Shown piece by piece: positions 58,081 through 64,000 of a stretch of 64,000 bases of DNA. Source of the stretch: DASUCS01 sp041166745 (lineage in GTDB: Bacteria; Actinomycetota; Acidimicrobiia; Acidimicrobiales; JACDCH01); contig JBEEGH010000028.1 in assembly GCA_041166745.1 (NCBI GenBank), forward strand, positions 351,331 through 415,330. The letters run 5' to 3'. Position numbers and translations under genes: made by a program. The notes under the pieces are model-generated. The model did no database searches, had not been told where the DNA came from, and worked only from the letters and a program-made list of their open reading frames with translations. Each line of letters starts with the position of its first letter. Within the stretch, counting starts at the first letter, position 1.

Positions 58081-58968
58081 TCATCTGCTCGCCGCGTCGA
58101 AGACCGCTCGTCCGAGTTCGGCAATCGCACCGAAGGCGATGCGCTCGGGTTCGCCGGGGTGATCAGCGTCGCAGCACGGCAACGGCCACGGACCGCTCAG
58201 CACCGCGAGCAACACATCGCCGTGCGGTGTGGTGATCACACCGGCATCGTGCGCCCACTCGTTTATGTCGCCGGTCTTGTGCGCGATCGGCGTCTGCGGT
58301 GGGAGGTCGAGCGGCAGGCGATCGTTCACCTGCTGTTCGCGCAGCAACTGATAGAGCTCTGCTGATGCCGCCCCGCCGTCCGGGCCGAGCAGGGTTCCGT
58401 CCCGCGCCTGCATGAAGAAGAGGGCGACGTCGTCCGCGCTCGTGAGCTGTGGCGAGGCCAGCGACGTGTTGACGAACCCGTCACGGCGAAGCGCAGCATT
58501 CTGCTCCCCGCGGCCGACGATCGACAGGCCGGCGACACCGCAGGCGTTGTCCGACACGACGATCATCGCTCGAAGGCATTCGTCGACCGTGCGTCCTTCA
58601 CCGTCGCTGGCTGGCGCATCGCGGCGGAGCGTGCCGGCGTAGATGCGCCGCAGCAGCTCTCTGGCGACGTACAGCTTGTAGAGGCTGGCGCTGCGCACCT
58701 GGCGGTCACTCAGGTGCGTTGCCCGCGCGCCGGTCGACAGATCGACGGCTACGACACTGAACGGCACCTTCTGCTCACCGACGAACGCGTCGACCACCGA
58801 TTGCAGGTCGGGCGGCAGTCGAGTCGTCGTCGTTGTCGGAGCTGCGGACGACGACGCGACGAGCGACGCCGTCGCCGTCGCCGGCGGATCGTTGTCGCTG
58901 CACGCAGGCACCGCCAGCGCGAGCGCGGCTACGAGAGCGAGTCGAGCGATGACTCCGGGCAGACCCAC
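58081..58968 (-). CDS. beta-lactamase-fold serine hydrolase lipoprotein
   Basis: A 295-residue protein of the class A beta-lactamase/D,D-peptidase fold. The N-terminus ALVAALALAVPACSDNDPP has a lipobox Cys. A Thr-rich linker follows. SxxK is in RSASLYKLYVARE, SDN in IVVSDNACGV and KTG in IAHKTGDINEWAHDAGV. The omega-loop ExxLN motif with the deacylating Glu of true class A beta-lactamases is not visible, so resistance activity is doubtful and a cell-wall peptidase role is possible. ATG at 58968, five bases downstream of the DDN-like gene on the same strand. Confidence 0.8.
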   Translation of the reverse strand: MGLPGVIARLALVAALALAVPACSDNDPPATATASLVASSSAAPTTTTTRLPPDLQSVVDAFVGEQKVPFSVVAVDLSTGARATHLSDRQVRSASLYKLYVARELLRRIYAGTLRRDAPASDGEGRTVDECLRAMIVVSDNACGVAGLSIVGRGEQNAALRRDGFVNTSLASPQLTSADDVALFFMQARDGTLLGPDGGAASAELYQLLREQQVNDRLPLDLPPQTPIAHKTGDINEWAHDAGVITTPHGDVLLAVLSGPWPLPCCDADHPGEPERIAFGAIAELGRAVFDAASR

Positions 58969-58972
58969 GCGT

Positions 58973-59410
58973 TCACGCGGGCTCGAGGATCACCAGCGGG
59001 ATGTCGCGGTCGGTCTTGGTCTGGTACTGCGCGTAGCCCTTGTATGCCGCGGTCACCTCAGGCCACAGCGTCGCCTTCTCCTCAGGAGACGCCACGTGCG
59101 CGCGCATCGAACGCTTCTTGCCGCGCAGCTCGAGCTCGACCTCGGGATTGTCGCGCAGGTTGAGGAACCACGCCGGGTGACGATCGTCGCCGCCATACGA
59201 CGCGACGAGCACGACGCGATTGTCGTCGTGCACCGGCGACGTCAGCATCGTGCTGCGCTGCTTGCCGCTCTTGCGCCCTGTCGTCGTCAGTATCACGACG
59301 GGCATGCCGAAGCCCGTGCCGCCGATGCGTCCACCGGTGCCCTTGATGATCGCTCGATGCACCACGTTGGCGGAACGCGCCATCAAGTCCTTGATGCTGC
59401 TGCTGGCCAT
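58973..59410 (-). CDS. DDN-like deazaflavin (F420)-dependent nitroreductase family protein
   Basis: A 145-residue split beta-barrel protein. TGFGMPVVILTTTGRKSGKQ is the family hallmark (L.T.GRkSG..R), followed by SYGGDDRHPAWFLNLRDNPE and VELELRGKKRS. Mycobacterial members such as Ddn use reduced F420 to reduce quinones and activate nitroimidazoles. ATG at 59410; length is standard. It is next to a beta-lactamase-fold lipoprotein, and two LLM enzymes lie nearby, indicating that this organism uses F420. Confidence 0.92.
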   Translation of the reverse strand: MASSSIKDLMARSANVVHRAIIKGTGGRIGGTGFGMPVVILTTTGRKSGKQRSTMLTSPVHDDNRVVLVASYGGDDRHPAWFLNLRDNPEVELELRGKKRSMRAHVASPEEKATLWPEVTAAYKGYAQYQTKTDRDIPLVILEPA

Positions 59411-59534
59411 GCCTGTCTCCTCACGTCACGCTCGCGGCGCATGCCGACACTGCGATGTTACGGACACGCTTCGATGCGACTGCCCATCGCGCCAGACATC
59501 ACCGCATCGGAGGACAGCGAGACGCCCGAGTGCG

Positions 59535-60350
59535 CTAGGCCCGGCTAGGCCCAGCGGCGATCGCTCGACGCACGTCCGCGATCCGACCGTCGGGTCCGGC
59601 GGACACGCCGACGAGCCAGGTGACACCGGCGGCTTCGTAGTCGGCCACCCGATCCGGAGATCCCCAAAGGCAGATGTCGAACGGCGCATCGCTCGCGCGC
59701 TCTGCTGCGACGAGATCACGGACCTGCGCCGCCTCGCTCGGCGTGAACGGCCCCCCGGGCTTAAACGGCATCACGCCGTCGCAGCGCGCCGCGCGACGGA
59801 TGGGCCCGTGACGCGCCGGTGGCCAAATCGCCGCCGACCACAACGGGATCCTGGGCTCTTGCACGGGGCGGGGCAGGAAGCAGGCGTCGTCGACGGACAA
59901 CCGGCGTCCGCGGTACGACACGCGCTCCCCCGACCAGAGCCGCGTGATGATCTCGATCCCGTCGTCGACCAGCAGGGCCCGCTCGCGGTCATCGACGGCC
60001 TCGGTCGGAAACGCACTGAACTCACGCCAGAAGTCGATGCCGAGCCCGACTCCCAAGACGAGGCGCCCGCGGCTCAGATGGTCGAGCGTGACCGCCTCAC
60101 GTGCCACCTTCCACGGCCGGCGGCGGGCGAGGGGAGTGACCAGTGGGCCGAGTCGGATCGTCGAGGTCGACGCTGCAATCGCGCTCAGCGCGATCCATGC
60201 GTCGACCAACGGGACTTCGGCCTCGTAGTGGATGTGGTCCCACAGGAAGAATCCGTCCCAGCCGACCTCCTCGGCGGCGACCGCCAAATCGACGAGCGCG
60301 TGGACGTCCCCGAACTCTCCGAACGGCGGCAGGTAGATGGCGTGGCGCAC
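59535..60350 (-). CDS. LLM-class flavin/F420-dependent oxidoreductase
   Basis: A 271-residue luciferase-like enzyme. It starts RHAIYLPPFGEFGDVHALVD, with AEEVGWDGFFLWDHI, IRLGPLVTPLARRRPWKVAR and LSRGRLVLGVGLGIDFWREF, the family core. The C-terminus is shorter than usual but keeps SPDRVADYEAAGVTWLV. The GTG at 60350 is chosen at the family start; the frame continues upstream into the tRNA region without homology. The physiological substrate is unknown. It is a distant paralogue of the LLM protein at 54627. Confidence 0.87.
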   Translation of the reverse strand: MRHAIYLPPFGEFGDVHALVDLAVAAEEVGWDGFFLWDHIHYEAEVPLVDAWIALSAIAASTSTIRLGPLVTPLARRRPWKVAREAVTLDHLSRGRLVLGVGLGIDFWREFSAFPTEAVDDRERALLVDDGIEIITRLWSGERVSYRGRRLSVDDACFLPRPVQEPRIPLWSAAIWPPARHGPIRRAARCDGVMPFKPGGPFTPSEAAQVRDLVAAERASDAPFDICLWGSPDRVADYEAAGVTWLVGVSAGPDGRIADVRRAIAAGPSRA

Positions 60351-60456
60351 GGCGCGGCACTGTAGGGCGAGCGCTACTCGAGGTCCTCGCGCACCGCCTT
60401 CGCCTACGCGAGCAGGGCATTGGGGACGGCCGGCGGCGACGGAGCCTGCGGAAATT

Positions 60457-60533
60457 TGGTCGGGGAGGCGGGATTTGAACCCACGACCTCTGCGTCCCGA
60501 ACGCAGCGCGCTACCAAACTGCGCCACTCCCCG
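60457..60533 (-). tRNA. tRNA-Pro (CGG)
   Basis: On the minus strand the sequence folds as a cloverleaf: acceptor CGGGGAG paired with CTCCCCG, a D arm GCGCAGTTTGGTAGCGC, an anticodon arm CTGCG-TTCGGGA-CGCAG with anticodon CGG, and a T arm with GTTCAAATC. The 3' CCA is encoded (60459-60457) after discriminator A. It decodes the CCG proline codon, which is frequent in this genome. Confidence 0.95.
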
Positions 60534-60599
60534 TGGAGCGTCGAGACTGTATCGGATGCCCTGTTGACGCCCGAAGTGCGATCTCGCTGAACGAACCGA

Positions 60600-60635
60600 G
60601 AGCGCAAACACGACCCAGGGGTCGTGTTTGCGCTC
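60600..60635. terminator. 17-bp perfect hairpin
   Basis: GAGCGCAAACACGACCC and its exact complement are separated by two bases (AG). It lies 15 bases beyond the stop of the receiver-domain gene and 66 bases upstream of the tRNA 5' end on the minus strand. It is best read as the terminator of the receiver gene, though there is no T tract. Confidence 0.7.
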
Positions 60636-60650
60636 GAGATTGGGCGACGA

Positions 60651-61070
60651 TCAGGTCAGCAGAGGTTCGGCGGCGCCGGCGGGGATGCCTTCGTGGTACT
60701 CGCCACCGTCGAGCAGCGCGTTCGCGGCCTTGCGTAGGCGGAACGCGTCGATCGGCTTGATCAACCAACCGTCCGCATCCGACCGTCGGGCCAGAAAGAC
60801 ATCAGCCTCGCGGTCGAGGAGCATCAGCACCGGCACGGCGGGCAATCGTCCGGCGCCGGCCTCCTGGTGCACGGCCATGCACGTCGCCATGCCGCCCATG
60901 TTGCCGATCTGGAGATCGAGCACGACGAGGGCCGGGGTCATGTCGGACATGGCCGGGAGCACATCCATACCGTGACGCACCCACCGCACCGCGCGGTCGG
61001 GGCCACCGAGTGCCGCCTCGACTTCATCACGAATCCAGTCGGCATCAGTTGCGACCAGGATGTCTGCCAC
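60651..61070 (-). CDS. stand-alone response-regulator receiver domain
   Basis: A 139-residue protein consisting of a CheY-like receiver only. The acidic pocket includes D9 and D11 (VATDADWI), the phosphoacceptor is D52 in ALVVLDLQIGNMGG, and the conserved Lys is in GWLIKPIDAFRL. The Thr/Ser position is replaced around LMLLDREAD. Without an output domain it must act by protein contact. It is divergent from the STAS gene (88 bases), and the pair may form a partner-switch or phosphorelay module. Confidence 0.82.
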   Translation of the reverse strand: MADILVATDADWIRDEVEAALGGPDRAVRWVRHGMDVLPAMSDMTPALVVLDLQIGNMGGMATCMAVHQEAGAGRLPAVPVLMLLDREADVFLARRSDADGWLIKPIDAFRLRKAANALLDGGEYHEGIPAGAAEPLLT

Positions 61071-61157
61071 CTGGCGAGGCTAGTGGCCGTCTGTCGAGGG
61101 AAGCATCTTGCGCTGAGGTGGCTACCATCGGCCTCGCCCCGTTCCAGGAGGACGTTG

Positions 61158-61508
61158 TTGCTCGAGATCCAGGTGGAGTCGTCCGCCGACTACATCGTTT
61201 GTCGCCCCGTCGGCGAGCTCGACGCCTACACCGTCGGACAATTCCGTGAGCAGCTGGCCGAGCTCGCCACCTCACGCCGGTTGCTCATCGACTTGTCATC
61301 GGTGCCGTTCATGGATTCCGCAGGCCTCGGCGCGTTGATCGGCGGCATCCGGCGCGCGCGAGAAGCCGGCGGTGATGTCGCAGTCGCGTGCAGCCGTCCC
61401 ACCTTGACGCGCTTGTTGCACACGACGGGCTTCGATCGCATCGTCCCGGTCACCGAGACCGTGGAAGAGGCGGCCTCCGCGCTCGCGACGGCCGACGAGA
61501 GCAGCTAA
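61158..61508 (+). CDS. STAS-domain anti-sigma factor antagonist
   Basis: A 116-residue SpoIIAA/RsbV-like protein. LEIQVESSADYIVCRPVGEL opens the STAS fold, LLIDLSSVPFMDSAGLGALI carries the phosphorylatable S54 in the DSAGLG motif, and the C-terminus LTRLLHTTGFDRIVPVTETV is typical. It would release a sigma factor by binding an anti-sigma kinase when unphosphorylated. The TTG at 61158 has AGGAGG six bases upstream; a TTG at 61155 is too close to the ribosome-binding site. No anti-sigma factor or sigma gene is adjacent. Its stop overlaps the convergent ATPase gene by four bases. Confidence 0.88.
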   Translation: MLEIQVESSADYIVCRPVGELDAYTVGQFREQLAELATSRRLLIDLSSVPFMDSAGLGALIGGIRRAREAGGDVAVACSRPTLTRLLHTTGFDRIVPVTETVEEAASALATADESS

Positions 61509-62581
61509 CCGAACAAGTGCGTGCCGACCTCGGCGAGACCGTCGAGATCGTGGACATCGGTGCGCAGGAACGGCACTCGGATGACCGGCGCGGGAGCCAC
61601 GCGATCGGCAAGGCCCGCAAGGTGCTCCTCCTCGCGGGATGCGACGAGGCGGAAGTCGGCGAGGTTCGCGTACAGGCCGCCGAGGTCCGTACCTTCGAGC
61701 GTTCGCGCCCGTTCACGCGATGCCTCCGCCAATCCGTCCCCGAAGCGAGGATGCATCCGATTGACGATCAGGGCGCGTACCGCGATGCCGGACTCGGCGA
61801 GCCGGCGCGCGAAGTAGTCGGCCTCTTCGACGGTGTCTCGTCGCGGCGACGCGACCAGTACGAAGGCCGTGCGCGGCGACGCGAGCAACTCGAACACGAT
61901 GTTGGCGCGGTTCTTGAAGCCTTCCTCCATACCGGAGAACGCGGTGAAGAAGGTGATCGCGTCTTCGAGCACCTCGGCACCCACGACTTTGGACAGTGTT
62001 CGTACGAACGCTTGCGTCGCCACGTTCGCCGCTTTCATGAGTCCACGCGTCGGCGCCATGAGGATGCGGTAAAGGCGATGGTCGAGGAAGCGTGTGAGCC
62101 GTCGCGGAGCGTTGAGGAAGTCGAGCGCGTGGCGCGTCGGTGGCGTGTCGACAACGACGAGGTCGAAGTCATTGGTCACGTGCAGCTCGTACAGCTTCTC
62201 CATCGCCATGTACTCCTGCGTGCCGGAGAGTGCGCCGGAGATGTTCTTGTAGAAGCGATTGCCGAGGATCCGTTCGGCCTGCTTCGGATCGGTCGAGTGC
62301 GTCGCGACGAGGTCGTCGAACGTCGACTTCGTGTCGAGCATCATCGCCCAGAGTTCGCCGGGCCAGTCGCCCTCGATCTTCGACGGCGTGTTGCTCAAGC
62401 CCTCGAGCCCGAGTGCGTCGGCCAGCCGTTTCGCAGGGTCGATGGTGACGACGACCGCACGCCGTCCGGCGCGAGCCGCTTCCAACGCGAGCACCGCGGC
62501 GGTGGTGGTCTTGCCTACCCCCCCGGACCCCGCGGTGACGATGATCTCGGCGTCGCGCGCCAGCCGGAGCAGCTCGTTCAT
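61505..62581 (-). CDS. Get3/ArsA-like ATPase (second of pair)
   Basis: A 358-residue SIMIBI-class ATPase. The P-loop is VTAGSGGVGKTTTA (deviant Walker A with the signature Lys region), switch I includes VVVTIDPAKRLADALG, and the A-loop region DLVVVDTPPTRHALDFL follows. Methionine-rich helices such as YMAMEKLY and GMEEGFKNRANIVFEL could bind hydrophobic client segments. It corresponds to the downstream partner of the mycobacterial Rv3679-Rv3680 (BagAB) pair. ATG 62581 overlaps the upstream gene stop as ATGA. Arsenite transport is unlikely because no ArsB is present. Confidence 0.88.
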   Translation of the reverse strand: MNELLRLARDAEIIVTAGSGGVGKTTTAAVLALEAARAGRRAVVVTIDPAKRLADALGLEGLSNTPSKIEGDWPGELWAMMLDTKSTFDDLVATHSTDPKQAERILGNRFYKNISGALSGTQEYMAMEKLYELHVTNDFDLVVVDTPPTRHALDFLNAPRRLTRFLDHRLYRILMAPTRGLMKAANVATQAFVRTLSKVVGAEVLEDAITFFTAFSGMEEGFKNRANIVFELLASPRTAFVLVASPRRDTVEEADYFARRLAESGIAVRALIVNRMHPRFGDGLAEASRERARTLEGTDLGGLYANLADFRLVASREEEHLAGLADRVAPAPVIRVPFLRTDVHDLDGLAEVGTHLFG

Positions 62582-63555
62582 CGAGGTGCCCCTTCGAGCT
62601 TGACGATCGCCGCGAGCAGTTCGCGCGCCAGCTGCTCCAGTTCGGGAGGACCGAGGTCGGCGTTGAACAAGTACGGCAGATGGAGCTGGGGCAGCGGCAA
62701 CTGCGCCCCGAGCCGTTCCACCTGCTCACGTTGCAGGTCCATCCGATGACGGCGGAAGTCCGCCGCGGCGCGCAGTGACTCCCTCTCACCGGATCGCAGC
62801 GACGTCGACGCGTCGCTCGCCGCCTGCACCGGATCGACGTCGAGGCCGGGAACGGTCGCATACATACCGTTGACCACGACCGGACCGAGGCTCACGCCCA
62901 CTCGATCCTCGAGGTGGTAAGCGGTGTCGACGAGCTCGTTGACGGGCGTCTCCTCCGGGAGCGTCACGAGCATCACTTGGCACCGCTCGGCATCCGTCAG
63001 CAGGTCGAGCACCTCGCGAGCCTGCGTGTTGATCGGGCCGACGCGTACCGCGTCGAGCAGGGCCCGCGCCGCCAGCAGGAACGTGATGGCGTGGCCGGCC
63101 GCGGGTGCGTCGAGCACGATGAGGTCGGCGACCCCGGCGCGCTCGAGCTGCTTGACCTTGCCGAGGATGAGGATGTCCTTGATGCCGGGCGCGGCCGTAG
63201 CTACGACGTCGAGCGCGCCGGTCGATGCCAGCCGGCGAGAGATCCGGGACATCCCGTGGTCGCGCAGGTACTCGAGGAGGGCGTCGTCGGGTGTCAGGGT
63301 GCGTCCGCGGATGTCGGCGGCCCCCTCGGGCCCACCCCCGGGCGACAGGGTGATTTCCTCATAGGAGAGCGGCTCCCGCCCGAACACCGAGGCCAGCCCG
63401 GACTTGCCCTCGACCTCGACGATGAGCGTGGACAGTCCCGAGAGCGCGGCAGCGCGCGCCAACGCCGCCGTAACAGTGGTTTTGCCGACGCCGCCCTTCC
63501 CGGCCACGATGACGAGGCGGGATGCAGCGAAGAACTGCGCTGGATCCACGGTCAA
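62578..63555 (-). CDS. Get3/ArsA-like ATPase (first of pair)
   Basis: A 325-residue SIMIBI ATPase. The deviant Walker A is VAGKGGVGKTTVTAALARA, with the KGGVGKTT signature lysine. STLIVEVEGKSGLASVFG and LIVLDAPAAGHAITFLLAAR are the switch regions. It is the upstream partner of the adjacent ATPase, and the two likely form a heteromeric complex. The initiating ATG at 63555 is 17 bases from the divergent NfeD-like gene, so their promoters overlap the coding ends or lie within them. Confidence 0.88.
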   Translation of the reverse strand: MTVDPAQFFAASRLVIVAGKGGVGKTTVTAALARAAALSGLSTLIVEVEGKSGLASVFGREPLSYEEITLSPGGGPEGAADIRGRTLTPDDALLEYLRDHGMSRISRRLASTGALDVVATAAPGIKDILILGKVKQLERAGVADLIVLDAPAAGHAITFLLAARALLDAVRVGPINTQAREVLDLLTDAERCQVMLVTLPEETPVNELVDTAYHLEDRVGVSLGPVVVNGMYATVPGLDVDPVQAASDASTSLRSGERESLRAAADFRRHRMDLQREQVERLGAQLPLPQLHLPYLFNADLGPPELEQLARELLAAIVKLEGAPR

Positions 63556-63572
63556 CCCTTCGAAAGGCGAGC

Positions 63573-64000
63573 GTGCGCAGACTAGCGAGAGGCTGTGCCC
63601 TCCTCGGCATCCTCATCGTGGTGCTGAGCGGCTGGGCCGGCCCGGCCAAAGCCCAGGGCGAACCGCCCCTTCCGCCCCCGGATGGGGTGGTCAGCGTCGT
63701 CCAGGCGAACGGCTACCTCGACCCGATCCTGCTGGCCTTCATCGACCGTTCCCTGTCCGACGCCGAGCGCCTCGGGGTCAAGGCGTTCGTGCTCCAGCTC
63801 GACAGCCCGGGTGTCGTGGTGTCCCGCGCTCGACTCCAGACGACGATCGACCGCATCAGGTCCTCGTCCGTCCCGACGGCCGTGTGGGTCGGGCCGTCCG
63901 GCGCGAACGCGGGCGGGGCCGCCGCGGACGTGGTGGCCGCAGGCCGGTACCGGGCGCTCGCCCCGGGCAGCACGCTCGATGCCGGCAACAAGACGGTGGG
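63573..64000 (+). CDS. NfeD-like membrane serine protease, partial (N-terminus)
   Basis: The frame is open from the GTG at 63573 to the window end, giving 142 residues. A signal/anchor helix (CALLGILIVVLSGWAGPAKA) is followed by VVQANGYLDPILLAFIDRSL and AFVLQLDSPGVVVSRARLQT, the ClpP-like fold of NfeD1b proteins (qLDTPGG region). VWVGPSGANAGGAAADVVAA is the segment where NfeD proteases carry the nucleophilic Ser; here the GARAASA pattern becomes GANAGGA, so the catalytic Ser may be missing. A GAAAGG ribosome-binding site precedes the start. The C-terminal membrane and OB domains would lie beyond the window. Confidence 0.75.
   Translation, partial: MRRLARGCALLGILIVVLSGWAGPAKAQGEPPLPPPDGVVSVVQANGYLDPILLAFIDRSLSDAERLGVKAFVLQLDSPGVVVSRARLQTTIDRIRSSSVPTAVWVGPSGANAGGAAADVVAAGRYRALAPGSTLDAGNKTV

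Noticed and set aside
58081..58968. antibiotic-resistance class A beta-lactamase
   Set aside because: SxxK, SDN and KTG fit, but the ExxLN motif is not seen, so I do not claim resistance activity.
1..64000. insertion sequences, prophage, CRISPR array or toxin-antitoxin modules
   Set aside because: I found no transposase, integrase, phage structural gene, regular repeat-spacer array or recognisable toxin pair on either strand.

Overview
The window is about 64 kb of GC-rich, densely packed bacterial chromosome with short or overlapping intergenic spaces and many GTG/TTG starts. A BldD-type regulator, F420-type oxidoreductases (LLM class and DDN-like), a DUF2510 protein, a tiny acyl-CoA carboxylase epsilon-like subunit, paired Get3/ArsA-like ATPases and crotonyl-CoA reductase plus ethylmalonyl-CoA mutase all point to an actinobacterium. 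Class Acidimicrobiia is my best guess; this is inference from gene content, since there is no rRNA in the window. I recognise no insertion sequence, prophage or CRISPR array. It reads as ordinary core chromosome with one cell-surface polysaccharide locus.

Region 1 (1-16.0 kb) is an exopolysaccharide/cell-surface glycan locus. It holds a truncated secreted protein, six stand-alone glycosyltransferases (GT2, GT4 and GT-C types), a hexapeptide acyltransferase, a sulfotransferase-like protein, an SGNH hydrolase, an O-antigen-ligase/polymerase-like membrane protein, a Wzz-like protein and an unusual 759-residue fusion of a polyprenyl-phosphate sugar transferase with a GT2 glycosyltransferase. It ends at a strong hairpin terminator. 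Region 2 (16.2-19.9 kb) is the conserved dnaX-ybaB-recR block, framed by two small secreted Gly/Pro-rich proteins that share an upstream sequence box. Region 3 (20.2-32.3 kb) has a thiolase, a 1360-aa secreted KP-43-like subtilase, a coiled-coil protein, then a tightly linked plus-strand run: ccr, methylmalonyl-CoA epimerase, an ABC exporter pair, a 5'-3' exonuclease and a LigD-type polymerase. Convergent to that run is a separate ATP-dependent DNA ligase, with a near-perfect 22-bp palindrome between the two.

Region 4 (33.4-45.2 kb) contains propionyl/acyl-CoA carboxylase beta with a tiny epsilon-like subunit, a metallophosphoesterase, and a minus-strand run of hydroxybutyryl-CoA dehydrogenase, aat, ethylmalonyl-CoA mutase and a degenerate GGDEF protein; then an S51-like peptidase, a PAS/GAF histidine kinase and a membrane-anchored cyclophilin. 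With thiolase and ccr these supply several steps of the ethylmalonyl-CoA pathway of acetyl-CoA assimilation. Region 5 (45.2-52.8 kb) has a BldD homologue with an intact c-di-GMP-binding signature, aspartokinase and aspartate-semialdehyde dehydrogenase, a MazG-like protein, a phosphoribosyltransferase, a threonine dehydratase-like enzyme and a zinc alcohol dehydrogenase. Region 6 (52.8-64 kb) has a biotinyl-carboxyltransferase fusion, F420/flavin oxidoreductases, a second subtilase with six lectin-like C-terminal repeats, a beta-lactamase-fold lipoprotein, tRNA-Pro(CGG), a stand-alone receiver domain, a STAS anti-sigma antagonist, two Get3/ArsA-like ATPases and the start of an NfeD-like membrane protease.

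Start codons were chosen by family N-termini, ribosome-binding sites and neighbour overlap. Functions come from motif and family recognition by eye; no database search was run.
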